This document shows, in pieces, positions 1-13,350 of a DNA stretch of 64,000 nt. The stretch comes from Vanilla planifolia (taxonomy: Eukaryota > Streptophyta > Magnoliopsida > Asparagales > Orchidaceae): NCBI GenBank assembly GCA_023846275.1, contig CM043875.1, forward strand, positions 26,483,470 to 26,547,469, given 5' to 3'. The notes beneath the pieces are model-generated. The model did no database searches. It was not told where the DNA came from and was given only the letters and a program-made list of their open reading frames with translations. The translations under genes and the position numbers were made by a program. Within the stretch, counting starts at the first letter, position 1. Each line of letters starts with the position of its first letter.

Positions 1-3000
1 GATGATAATCTCTTGTATGGGAAAGAAAATTGAAGCAAAAGCCTAATTTAGGAAGTGTGCTACTCAATAAGGAAAACTGGCTCAGAAGATTAGACAATAG
101 AATAGTGAAATTAAAAAGATAGGCAAGTTTTAAAAAGATGGGTTGAACAACAATGTTAGAGTTGAAAAGGGGTTACAGACTTATGAATCATTTCATGAAT
201 AATTATATATATATATATATATACATATTCATTATTTAAATCTTTCTTTCCCTTAATACTATTGTCAATATTCTATGGGATCCCATTTCATATCATTCTC
301 ATTTTTCATTTGATATTATATTATTATATCAATATTTTTGTTGATAGATATATCATAATTGATAATAATCATACTATATTATATCATAACAGCATGTTAA
401 GGTCATAAAAAATATATTACTAATGCTAAGACTTGATACAATTAGATCTAACATAAAGTAAGGGTGGTTCTTAAGTATCATAATCTTATCGTTTCTATAC
501 ATTAAAAAAATGCATATTATGTAAGCAATATAAGAGGTCACTAATACCAACTTAGGACCTGATATATAACTAGTGTCACAACATGCTCTACATTTTATGT
601 TAGGATTCTATTACTTTCATATGATCAACTATAGGATAGTGTAATAGGAAATACCATACTTCATTTTTTATTTATTTATACCTTAACTTATACATCTAAA
701 ATAATGAGGTATAATGTTTACCCAATTATTTCATCATTTGTTATTATTCTAAATTTTTTCCCCTTTTCATATCTCATTTTCTAAGAAATCTATATAAACA
801 AATAAATTTATGTATGTATGTATGTATATATATACAACTAATAACAAATTTATATATCTTATTATATTCCAAATATTATATTTTATATACATATTTCATC
901 ACATATTATTAAAGATTTAGATATCTTATCAATGCACACATTTTTCTTCTTTTAGAATATTATCATTAAAATATCACAATAAGTCTCATGACATGTAAAA
1001 TGGATAATTAATGAATCCATTCTTATGCTTACACCTTCATTTAAAATAATCACTTTTTATTACTTACATTACAAATATAAGATTTATCTTTCTTAAATCT
1101 TTGAGATGTATCTCAATTTGTTCTTTGTTTTTCTTTCATTATAAATGGTTTGATCTTTTAAAGAAAAATATTTACTAATGAGGTAGTAATAAAAAAAAAA
1201 TTCTAATTCTATTAGAAGAATATGGTGCAAAATTAATAATAATAACAGAGATGTGAGATCTATCTATATATAATTTCACTCTTTACTTGATTTCTTAACT
1301 ACATATGAATGGAGACAAAAAAGAAACAAAACATATGAGAAGAATTAAAAATTTTCCAAAAGAAAGTTTTAGCTTTGTAAGCTAGCTCTATACTCTATCG
1401 ATGATAAGTCTCCATATTCTCATAGTGAGAAGGAGATAGATCTTGGAAGAGAAATCACAATGATTTTTTAAAAATTCACTACTAATTTTAGAAAAAAGAT
1501 GATACTCATTTATATTTTTAAAGAAAAGATAAGGAGGACATAAATGTTTCAAAAGCAATAAGGTTATTTCAACCTAAATAAATTATCCTATACATAGAAA
1601 AAAGAAATCCAAGAAGAAAAATAATAAAAAGCAAAAGAAGGTGATTGTTATAACTTGAAGTAACTTAAAGTCATCAACCTCAAACAAAGAAGAAGCATCT
1701 AAGATGACCATAATTTCTTTCTTGGCACATGAACAATCTAAGTCATTCAAAGAACAAGAGCTAAGTTTAACCTTTAGTTTTGATGAATGACAAGAAGAAT
1801 TCATTAAGTTAGTTTGGAATAAAAAAATTTAAATAATAAAACCTTAAAGATTAAGAATAAATTTCTTGAATGTAAATGTCTTTGTGGATATGTTAATAAT
1901 TAATTAGCCAGAGGTGAATCGTGTCCTGTCCCGCATCACAAGTTGTCTCAGCTATAAATCACACATTTACTCATCATCATTTCAATACTTTGTATTGTGT
2001 TTTTATCTTAATTGAATTTTCTTAATTTCTTTAAAGGAAAATTTCAATCTTTACATTAATCTTATACTAGATTTTGATGTCTTTATCATTGTGAAGAATA
2101 AGACCATATAATTAAAGATTATGGATTAGAAAATGAATACTTAAAAACGTTTCAACTTATAAATAAATTCTAAGGGATAATAATAATCTAAATTTAACTT
2201 TATTTTAAGAATTAACTTTGTTTAGTCGTCTAAGTCTTTGTAAATTTACTTTTTGGTTGGAAAGTCACGTTACCACAGTATGTGTTGAGTATGTGTTGGT
2301 GGTGATACTTGATACTTAGATAATGGATGCTCCAAACACATGAACAAATATAAAACTAAATTTACATCATTAGAGTTAAAGTAAGGACGATGTGAGGAAT
2401 TTTTAGATTATACAAAAAATAAAATACTATAACTCAAAATAGTTATTATTTTATATAAAATTTTAATTAATTATGTTATATATATATAGATTGGTTAATA
2501 TATAATTTGCTAATATTTTTCAACTTTGTGCTATTGGATTTATGATTGTATATGCAAAGCTAAACATGAACGATATTGTTTTCAAATATACTCCAATTTG
2601 TTTTATAAATATTTTCTATACTTAATTTAAAAAATAAAACTTTATTTTCTAATCCATGAAGGGAGACATGGTCGCAAGCTAGGGAAGGTCCCCAAAGATA
2701 GTTCTACCAAAATTTGGTGCAACTTTGTTGAGTTTTTCCTCTATAATTGTAATCAATCATTGTCTAGTAAAGATTTTTTGTGATATTTGGATAATAATCT
2801 TAATGATTTATAAATAATATTTTTTTCATATTACTTTTTCAACCATAATGGAGAACAACTTTTGATGGGTTGGAGATGTTTTTGTTCCCTTAGTTTTGTT
2901 TTTAGTTTGAAAAGTTGGTGCTGGCAAAGAAATTAAGAACAACTAATGAATGATTACAATGTGTATTAGCTGTGAGATATCATAGTTGCAAGACTTATTT

Positions 3001-6000
3001 GAATTATGTTTTGGCATTAATTTAACTTATCAAATGTCATTAATAACAATAATGGCAAAAGAGGGAGAAAGAGGCATGATTTTTAATCCTAACATATGCT
3101 TAGCTAATAGGAAAGACAACTTGATAGAGATGGGAAATAAAGAGAAAAAAAGGCAAGAACAAGTCTTTTTGGTTTTTTTAACAACCACCCCTCATTTGTT
3201 TCCTTTAAAACTCTGTTTATAAGACATTTGTTTAATTTTAAAAGATAAAATATTAAAATATACCAAAAAAATTTGCAAATTCATTAAGTCAATTTTAGTT
3301 TAAAAAATATTTGAAAGTTATTTTTAATAACAAATTTTGTGTCAAGCAATCCTCATCCATAGAGTCGAATAAATCTTGTTTACTAAAACAGTCTCTTAAC
3401 TTTGTTTCATTTAAAAGGTTTTTTTTAAACATACCCTCATGATGTTTTAGATGTCAATAACTATTCCTTGTTAATCTCTGGATATAAAGTCATTTTAGCT
3501 TTATTTGTAAAAATCTTGTAAAATGTCCACTGGTTGAGGATTTCCTTGGGATGCATCTTGTGGCTCTTGTTGAATAATGTTGTTGAAACCCTCGACACCA
3601 TAAAAGGTTACAACATCTATTTTTAACCTAAATAATTCACCCTTTTTCTTATACTTTATAATTATATAAACTTAATTTATCTAAAATGAGCTCACAAAGT
3701 CTTAAAACAAACCCATAAAAACTCTACCTAATCCATCATTCTTTTATGCTAGTGCTACACACTCTACTACACTTCTTCCTCTTCTCTTTTTTTAGATCTA
3801 AGATTTCGCTTCTCCTTATTTTACCTCTCTTCTTTATTTTTGTTAATATTACTTCCTTAACTATTCTTCATCTCTCTCATTCTATTCATATAATTGATTC
3901 AATTCATTTTATGTATCATTACTTAACTCTAAAAGTGAGAGAGGCACTACCAAGATATAATAGGAATGGTGCTCACCACAAGCAATAACAATTATGTTTA
4001 TCTAACTTATATGCATATTTAGGTAAACAAACGTTTATTTTATACATCATTAAAACACTAAATAATAAAACATCTATTTCTTATAACATTTATCGTATGA
4101 TAACTTAATCATTATCACATTTAAACATCACCCTTACTCAATATTTTGTTTCTAGTTAAAGAGAATCCCAAATGAGAGCCTTAGATTTTGAGAGTTCTTG
4201 GATAAAAGTTGAACATGAAAATTCAATAAGAAAAAATACAAAATCTATTCTCAATATAGTTTGAATAAGTTTTTTTTATATGATAGCCTAATTTAATGCG
4301 GTCATTTTTAGCTCAATTTGACCTAAAACCTAATTTAAATTTTAAAAAATATTTTAAACGTTGTGATTAAATTATGTTCAAACATTAAGAAAGTGTATGG
4401 AATTGATTTCACATAAGGAAGATTTGAATGTATGGCTTTTGGGCATAGTTATTTTTCAAGAGTCATTGCATCACTTGTTCTCCACAGCTTCAAAAATAGA
4501 AGCTTGGTCAGCTAATTGATGACCTTCCATTTGTATGGAGCGAGAAACAAGGTTAATCATTTAATACTTTGGTTTCATGGGTTTCTTTAGTTTGACTTGA
4601 CAATATCCAAGCACATTAAATGTTTAGAGTTTTTAAAAATAGTATATGTAACATGTTTTTGGTGAAAGATATATGTTCAAAATGACATTTAAAATATAAA
4701 AATGTTTTAAAAAAAGAATTTGGAACAAATTACAAAAAGGATAAAAAGATCATTCAAATGTGATTATTTTGTTCTTTTAATAATATTATTTTTAATTTTA
4801 AATAACTTTTATAAAAAATTTAAATAATGTAAAAAATATTGGCTTTGTTTATAATTGTTCTTAAATTAACTATTATTAATTTTAAAAATATTAAAAATTT
4901 AATAAATAACTTTATAAGTTCTCTTTTTTCATATAAATATTTTTTAAAAATATCCTCTCAAAAACTCTTTTTAATCATAAAAATCATCACTAAGAACTAA
5001 AAATATTCCAATTATTCTCATGATATTCTTATTCATCTAATTTTAACCCAAATATTGTGATTGCATATGATTCAATAAAGAAAAATAATTGGTTTTGACT
5101 CATATGCTATTCAACATTTTTCTAAATTTATATCAATGTACATATTTTGATGGTTAAAACATCTATTGTCATGAACTCTACCTGTCGATGTAAAAGTCAT
5201 AAGTGGCATGTCATTTTTCATGTAGCATGCACATTGCTAACTTAGCAATCTACTAAACAGAGTCAAATTAGTTCAAATCTTTTTAAAAACTGGAAATGAT
5301 AATTGCACTCCCTAAATATACTAAGTGTTTTGCCTCAGATAAACTAATTTATGCTCCAATTCCAATAGTAATGTAAGATCCTTCTATTTTGATGAGGATT
5401 CTACCCTTCTTTGACGAGGATTTTGCCACCCATGGCAATGATCATTCGCTTCCTTGATGATTCTACCCTCCATAGTAGTGTAATCCCATGCTAATTAAAT
5501 CCAACCCCAATTCATCTCATCTATGGCCCCTCCTTTCTTCAATGACAATCACAATAATTAATGAGAAATTACCCTACTTAACAAGTGAATGCCTCCATTT
5601 TCTTTATCAACTAAATGATTTGTTGGAGAATATTACACTTGCCACATACATAAGAGTGAGATGAATTATGATATTTTAAAAATTTAGGAATGAAATAATA
5701 CTTATTTGATCAATTTGGCTCTTCAAGATAATTGTTATTGGGATGGACATATTTGTAATTTTATTTTCCAAAACTCTTACAACACTTTTGTGAGTATTGC
5801 AATAAGTAAATGCAAAGTAATATTTAGATTGTTTGAACCAAATCAATAGTCCTGCTTCTAGCTTTGACCATTAAAGGCTATGCTTATAAATAAATCAACT
5901 CCATCCACAAAAAAGGTAGGAAAACCCCTCTAAACATCTAAGAAACTCACACACCTTTAGAAGAGCCAATACACAATTTGGTCTAAAAGAGTTAATAACA

Positions 6001-7900
6001 AAATGCTAGAGAAAAGTACAAATTGGCCCTAAAAAGAGCTTTAAAAGATGTTACAAAAATCAAAAGACAAAATTACAAGCTTAATTAAATAACCTACTAA
6101 TTAGAGATTAATCTATTACGTACAAATAATAATGAAAATATAATATCCTTATTTTGTATTTTGGTTAATTATCTTGTAAAACTATAATTATGTGTCTGAG
6201 CATACATCTAGTCACTTATGATACTATAAAATCTATATTACAAGATCAAACTAAAATAGAAGTATTTTTAGCTTTCCTTGAAAATCATGCAATTTTGCAA
6301 GATTTCTTAAAATGCTAAATTAAACATGACTTTGATGAAAGCTTATTAAAAGAGGCATATTAGCTTTTGGTTTGCAATATTTGGAGCTCAATCAAAATTG
6401 TTGTAAATTATAAATGTTAAATAGAGCAACATGCGTACACACATGTATGCATGCACAAGTGCACATGCACATTATGAAATACAATAGATGTAAGGAGCAA
6501 TTGGGACTTTAGTTTAAGGTCCTCAAGGACCTTTTGCCCAATTGTCTTCACACTAATAGCATTAGATAAGATTGGTATATTCAAAAAGGTAGAAGAAAGA
6601 GGATGAGAAGAAGATGAGAAAAACTAGATTCCTATAGCCAAGAGCTTCAATCAAGAGTCAAGAAAATAAAAGAGAAGTATAAGAAGAGGAGAGAAGAGTA
6701 GGCCACATGCCACAAGTTTTCAGGTTTCTAAAAATGGTAACAAATGGAGAAGAAATAAATCTATGAAAATAACCATTGGGTGGAACATTAGACAATTTGA
6801 TAAATGTCAAATAGAGATTCTCTTTTATATAATTCTTAATCTTTGTCATTATCAAATGTTGGATGGGATTGTCCAATCAAAATCTGATAAGTGTAAAAAA
6901 TTTGAAATATTTTTGAAAGGTTAGTTTTAAACTTTGTTTTAAAACTTCTCTAGTTTAACTTTTTGTATAAAAGCTATTGACAATATGCATACAAAATGTG
7001 AACAACATGATAGCCTATTTTACAAGTTATAATGCAGATGTTTTGAACCTATTGCCTCAATTATTAAAGTCATTCATGTTACCAATTAATAACAAAATGA
7101 AGGAGAGTGACTCAATGAATGCATTCGATCACATCCTTCTTAAAAAACTTGTCAATCAAGCTCAAACATGTTTTATCAATGTGGCATTCTAATTTATTTG
7201 AAATAAAATAAGTATGATGCCCCTCAATTTGATTCTATTTTTATTTTTTTTTATTTTTTATATCTATATAGAAGATCATCACTTTTAAAACCTTTTTAAA
7301 ATAAGTCTTCTTTATTTGAAACCATAATATTCATTTTTTTAATATTTTCCCAATTTAAGTAAAATCTTTTCATTTATGAAAAGAATCCCTTGATATAAAG
7401 TAGTAATTTTAAAAATATTTATATAAACAATCAAATTCTTTATTTTACTTTTGAAATTTCAATCTCACTATTCAAAATGACTCACAATACAAAATAATAT
7501 TAATTCATTTTTTCATTACAAAACAAAATCTATAACTTATCTATCTTAAAATAAAAGTAACTAAAATAATATATTTCAATAATGAAAATTTAAGATAATA
7601 GCCTATTACATGATAAACTTGTTAACATAACAATAGTATTAATGTAATCCAAATTAATCCAAACTTAATATAAGTTTTCAAAGAAAACCATATAGTACTA
7701 AGTCAATTTCACTAATAATTTTCTTAACCCTTTTGATGTGCTTCAGTGTGACCTAAAATCTTTAAGATAAAATAAACATAGTTAACTAAAATATGTTTAA
7801 CAACAATGCTATATAACATAATACTAAGAAATACAAGTTATCATGTATAATAAAAAATTTCTCAAAAAAATAATTATCTAATTTTTTAATTAAATAATTC
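1..7900. other. AT-rich intergenic DNA with no supported gene
   Basis: Only short, low-complexity open frames are present on either strand. Simple repeats include an (AT)n run near 203-223 and a TATG repeat near 810-826. I see no RNA gene or clear transposon protein. Confidence 0.6.
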
Positions 7901-9150
7901 TCCTACACTTTTTAAAATGTTAAAAAATTTGTCCTTTTTATTACAATTTATCCTTAAGATTTAAAACAAGGATCTTTCTTTTGTTTTTAAATTCCATCTT
8001 ATAAATGGATTCTCTCATTGATTGATTATGTTATAAGATTCTGGCCATAGAAATTTCTTTATTTCTTAATTTCTTGGTTTTTTTCTAAAATTTTTTATTA
8101 GTTTCTTCACATAACTTAGATCTTATTGCAATTCTATAATACTCAAATCATATGTCACTACATAGGTTGGAATCTCCACATATTTTCTTAATGAAGAGAA
8201 GTAGATTACATTATGTACTCAAGCTAAAGATAATGATAAAATAACCTTGTTAGAAATGTCATCGATTCTTTCAATGATTTAGAATGAACTAAAATATTTT
8301 GCTTTCAATTTTTCTCCCTTTAATGAAAACATAATCTCCTTCATGAAATTATGTTTTTCTTGTATTTTTGAATCATAATAATTTCTTTGAAAATCTTGAT
8401 CCTTTTGGATTTTTTCTAAAATAAGTCATATCTTTTTTGTGGTCTCTAATAATATCTTAGGTCTTTAATGTCTTCTCACATTCATTGTACCAGTAAATAA
8501 AGATAGACACTTCCTCTTATAAAGTATTGAAGGGGTAGATTAATTTCCAATTGAAAATTACTATTATATGCAAATTCAATTATGATTAATGTGCCTCCTA
8601 GCCACTACCAAAACCAAGTATACAAACTTGACCATGTTTTCTAAAATTTTGATAATTCTTTTAGTCAAACCATTCATTTGCAGATAGATATAATACTAAA
8701 ATCTAGTTAAGTTCTAAAAGCATCATATACTCTCCTCTAGAAGTAAAATGTGAATTTTGAGTCACAATCAAATGTAATAAATTTCAAAAAACCATGTAAT
8801 CATACTACTTAATTTATATAACTTTGGGCTAACTTATCTATCATATAAGTCATTTTGATTGGCAATAAATGTGATGAGTTGGTGAATTTGTCCATAATTA
8901 TCCAGATAGCATTCTACCAATAATTTTTCTTAAGGAGACTAATCACAAAAATCCATAAATATGTCTTTTTTCTAAATGATTATAAGAAGAGGTTGGAGTA
9001 ATCTATTAGGCTTTTGGTATTCCTTTTTACTTACTGATTAATTAATCACATACTCACAAAATCTTGAGAACCACTTTTCATTCTTAGCCATGAAAAGGTT
9101 TTCATGTCCCAATAAATCTTCCACATCCCAAGATATATGGTATACATAAC
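7900..9150 (-). mobile_element. Decayed Ty3/gypsy retrotransposon pol fragment (integrase)
   Basis: Read on the minus strand, the DNA keeps the order of a gypsy integrase. First comes a QKPNRLLQPL segment (about 9025), then AIWIIMDKFTNSSHLLPIKM (about 8910-8850), KLAQSYI, LHGF, and degenerate matches to the HPQTDGQSERTIQILEDM and VEFAYN blocks (about 8690-8560). The C-terminal part that leads into the linker beyond integrase follows, down to about 8160. Frames are broken throughout by stops. No LTRs could be identified. Limits are approximate. Confidence 0.75.
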
Positions 9151-9219
9151 AACTTGAATATCTAACTATGAATAATATAGGTATTTAAATGTGTGATATT
9201 TGTTTTGGTTGTGTGAAAA

Positions 9220-9800
9220 TATACAATTATGAAAATTAATAAGTTTCAACATATCTTGAAATGCATGCCATGTTGCAAGTAGACTTAATGATGTCTTGAG
9301 CATACTATTGAGAAAAGCCACACACGAGGAATTTATCAATATGCAAATTGTAATTTTTGAGAGTTAATTGAAATCTTTTGAAGAATAAAATTATTATTAA
9401 ACTATTTGATTATTATACTATTTCATTAAAAAAAGATTATTTAAACACTTTCCATAAATGCAATTGGCTATCATGACTTAGGAGACAGAGAGAGAGAGAG
9501 GAAAAAAGAGCTTGGGAGAGAGAAAGACAAGAATTAGCTAAAGCAAAGCCTTGATTTTGACCTACAACTGATAAGAAGTTGAGAATCGAAGCCTTACAAT
9601 GGAAGCCCCTTGTTCTTCAAGGAGAAAGGATTTGGAAATAGTGTGATCTTGGTTTAGAGAAAAGATTAAGAAAATGTACCATTTTAGTTGTGATTTCCTC
9701 TCTACAAAGTGCTCTTATGAGGTATTTTTAGCTACTTAAGAGTTGAGTTTTGATCAAACAAAACTTAGATTAAATTGGATTAAGTTGTAGTGACCATCCA
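9220..9800. repeat. Diverged dispersed repeat, copy A
   Basis: This segment and 12780-13350 share ordered similarity: TTTCAACA-ATCT-AAA, CAAGTTGTA/TTGCAAGTA, ATTATTAGGAAAA-like, TTTGTAATTTTT, and a downstream AAAGAGATTAA/AAAGATTAAGAAAA block. It is probably an old repeat family. Alignment was by eye, so extents are rough. Confidence 0.4.
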
Positions 9801-10302
9801 TATCTCATGTACCATCCAAGGAAGCTATCAAAAGTAAAGGATTAATATTGAAATTCATGCAAAAAAAATTGAAATTCGAAATGTTTGTAAAAAATCTATA
9901 TTCTGATATGAAAAATATTCAACAAGATGTCATTTCATGAGACTTTATGAAAGCTCAATTTATAAATGGTATCAAAATGCCCAAACTATTCAAATGAAAA
10001 TTTAATGAATCATGCATTTTTGAGTTACTACGAAGCAAGCAAAGTATGGTCTACATTTGTCAATAGTTTAAATGTTTAGCAGTTTAGCTTGATAATATTA
10101 TAAGGATAGCCACATTATCAACACACTAGCGGAAATAAGAAAATAATCATTCTGTTAGAGCAAAGGTCATTCGAATCCTTCCTCTAATCATATGTTGAAA
10201 AATATTAAAAGTTAGAAATCTAAAATTTTTTTAGGAAATTAGCCAACTAGTAAACACTAATATTTACATTATTATCTTAAAGTGTTATAATATCTTTCAC
10301 AA

Positions 10303-10517
10303 AGGAATACATCAACCATGAAACATAAGCTATGCATGGTAGAACAATGACCAAGAAATGTTATGTATACTTGTAAGGATATGTTTCCCAATTGGATTGC
10401 TCAAATGATAGTATATTGGATTTGTCGCTATTTGAGGTGTGGTACTCCTATCAATTATAATGCTCTATTTGAAATGAGCAAAGGAATACATCAGCCATGA
10501 AACATAAGCTACAAATT
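10303..10517. repeat. Short direct repeat of about 36 bp
   Basis: AAGGAATACATCAACCATGAAACATAAGCT-type sequence occurs at about 10303-10338 and again at about 10481-10516 with one or two changes. It probably reflects a local duplication in the LINE remnant that follows. Confidence 0.6.
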
Positions 10518-10529
10518 TATGAAATGGTT

Positions 10530-11030
10530 TCCCTCTCTAAGTCAAATGTTTAAACTTAACATTGATGGGTTCATGCATGGTAACAAAGGGCCGACTATGG
10601 AAGAATTATTAGTAATCACCAAGGAAAAATAGTCGAACCTTTCTCCATTTTTGTTGGCAACAAATTAACAACATAAGCTAAAATAATGTCACTACTCTTA
10701 GGTCTTCAATGTGCAACAACATGGATAAGCTAACATTATCATCGAAATGGACTGCAAAGATATCCCAAAAATGGTGCAATGTCATGTGAATATTTCTTTT
10801 AGAGTTTTTCAACATTATTTAGCAAATAAACCAAGGTTAGGAACAACAATTATCCATTAGAATTATATTCACAAAGAAGACAAAAAAGTGGCAAATAACA
10901 TTGCCAAATGTGCTACTAAAACCACAAAATTGATCACTTGGGAACCGAAACATATTCCCAAATATTGTAAAGCTCTTAAACTTGATGAAATTTAGCATCC
11001 ATATATTCAAACATTGTATAAGGTCTGATG
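10530..11030 (+). mobile_element. LINE remnant: RNase H domain
   Basis: Plus-strand translation with broken frames gives FKLNIDGFMHGNKGPT (about 10550), matching the start of the RNase H domain of plant LINEs (KLNTDGS-GNPG). Then IIIEMDCKDIPKMV (about 10740) and YIHKEDKKVANNIAKCATK (about 10865-10920) match the HI-RE-N-ADALAK end. Several stop codons interrupt it, so it is inactive. The 5' part of the element is not recognisable. Confidence 0.7.
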
Positions 11031-12640
11031 CATTATTCTTGTTGATTAGCACTAGTACGATGTAGAAAAGTTGAATAATTTTATTATGCACAAATATTTT
11101 GTATAGTACAATAATCATCATTGTATTGTGTGAAACTACTGCTATTTACAATGTCAGCTTTGTTCCAAGATGATGCATTCTGCCTCTACATTGACCATAT
11201 ATGCTTGATGTCCACAACATCACAACAAATTTACAATTGCTTCGCCAAAGTTCGTCCTAGTATGTCAGATAAATTAGAAATTGCTTACTAAACAGCTGCA
11301 AGTATCTCCACCTATTGAAATGTACAAGTTCACCACACGCTTGTTGTTGTTATTAAAAAAACAGACATCATTGTATTGCAATGATGCTTTCAGTTACTGC
11401 ATTAGACAAATATATTCTGTCATCAATCTCATTATTCATATTTAGACATCATCATACTATAATGGTGAATCTCATTATTGCATCAAATAAATATGATTCT
11501 TGAATACTTGCACTATTCATTTCTAGACACCTTTGTATCATGACAATGTCTCTCAGCTCAGCATCGAACAAGTATGCTTAATGAACACAAAGTCAACGCA
11601 ATCATACTATCACAATGGTGCATCCCATTTGATCGAGTGTACAAAAGTTAAATTTAGTGATGGCATTTTGGAAAGTTGTAACACTCTTCAAATATTGTAA
11701 CAGACAAAGACATTGCTTATGCATCATTATTATTCAATAATGAACTGCATCATTCTTCTACGAAAACTTTTGCTACCAATTTAGACAAAAGTGATGCACT
11801 TCAAACCATTTAGTAGCATTTTCGTACCATCACTCCTCAAGACTAAAATTGATCGGACATAGGAGACACTCCATGGGAATGGGTTAGCTAATGGAAACAA
11901 ATCGAACCCAACCATTTCAATCGTAAGAGCTAAATCAGATTAGATCAAGTTTGAATATTAAATTGTATCAAACAAGGGAATTTAAAACCTATCTTATATA
12001 ATAAAAAATCATTTTAATTATGCCTTCAAGAATTTTCAAAGTATCTCCTCACACAATCAAACACATATATCATAAACTCACATATATAGCTTTATCTATT
12101 ATATATCATTTATATAAAATTAAAATTTCAAGTCTTTATAATCTAATCTCTTTTATTGGATCATCTAATGTGCATCCAACACACCAACTGGTCTCTCCCA
12201 ATTCACATTGGACCATGCAATCATCCCATTGAATTGTAATCACAATCTCAGTTTTCACCCTATATGTTGAATTGTTTAATCGTCTCACATTGGATTATTT
12301 GATCACCCATCAAATGATTATTGCAATATCTAATGAGCATTTAACAAAACTATTCTTCTTCTCTAGCCTCCATTAAACTGTTTAATTGCTCAATCAGATT
12401 GTTCGACAAAGATCTGGAGCTATAGATGTCAATTATCATATATGATTTTCTTTATTTAGGATTCAACCAATGCCTCACTAACATCACAAAAAGAAACCTT
12501 CTACTTGTTTTTCCTTCACTTCCAACACTCAATTACATACTAGGACCTCTCTCTCTAAAATTCTAAAAAATTATATTTAAAGAAAAAATAAAAAGTAAAA
12601 TTGATTGAAATCAAGGTCTCCTCACTATGTTTTTGTAATA
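11031..12640. other. AT-rich intergenic DNA
   Basis: No gene found. Composition at 11150-11830 is less AT-rich and may belong to the preceding LINE or another dead element, but I recognise no domain. Confidence 0.4.
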
Positions 12641-12646
12641 GCTCAA

Positions 12647-12647
<1 letters not shown>

Positions 12648-12732
<85 letters not shown>
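12648..12732. repeat. (AT)n followed by poly-T
   Basis: About 24 AT dinucleotides run from 12648 to 12696, followed directly by an uninterrupted run of about 37 T to 12732. It is a compound microsatellite; copy number is likely to be variable. Confidence 0.95.
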
Positions 12733-12733
<1 letters not shown>

Positions 12734-12779
12734 AGTACATTATATTGATATTTTTTGTGTGTATAAATATTTTGAAGAT

Positions 12780-13350
12780 TAAGTGAATTTCAACACATCT
12801 CAAAAAATGTTCCAAGTTGTAAAGTTTCTAAGAATTATGCTTTAGGCATATTATTAGGAAAACCCCTTATTGAGAATTTATTGGTAAATAGTTTGTAATT
12901 TTTTTAATGTCTTTTCAATTTTTTAGGAATTTTCAAAGTTAATTTTGAATAATAAGTTTTTATATTATTTGATATTCTTTTAGTAAAAAAATGGTTTATT
13001 TGATCCTTACTTGAGCTAAGTCGATGCTTAAAAGGGAAGCAACTGAAAGCAAAAGAAAAACTTAAGAGGAGTGAAAGAGAGCAATTGATGAGGTGAAGGG
13101 TAAAGATAGAAAATTTACTACAAGTAAAACCTAGGTGTGGAAGCAACTGTCGCAAGAATATCCTAGACTCATGAGGAAAAGAGATTAAAAGCCTTTGGAC
13201 AATTTTAGTAAGAAAAACATTTAAAAAAAGCATGTTTTTGTTTTGTTTATCACTTTCTTAAGTTAGCTTGGTATTGTGTTTTGGTGCTACTCAAAGTTAG
13301 ATTTTATCTAAAATTAACTTAATGTGGAATTAGAATAGTTGTAGCTTTTG
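12780..13350. repeat. Diverged dispersed repeat, copy B
   Basis: Partner of the segment at 9220-9800, in the same orientation and about 3.5 kb away. It lies directly after the (AT)n(T)n tract. An LTR pair is possible, but the gypsy pol lies outside the interval, so the pair does not bound that element. Confidence 0.4.

Noticed and set aside
1583-1804. 73-codon minus-strand frame in the left gene desert
   Set aside because: It is low-complexity (Phe/Leu-rich end), has no neighbouring exons and matches no known family.
12555-12815. Open frames across the (AT)n(T)n tract on both strands
   Set aside because: The products are Tyr-Ile, Lys or Phe homopolymers made by a microsatellite.
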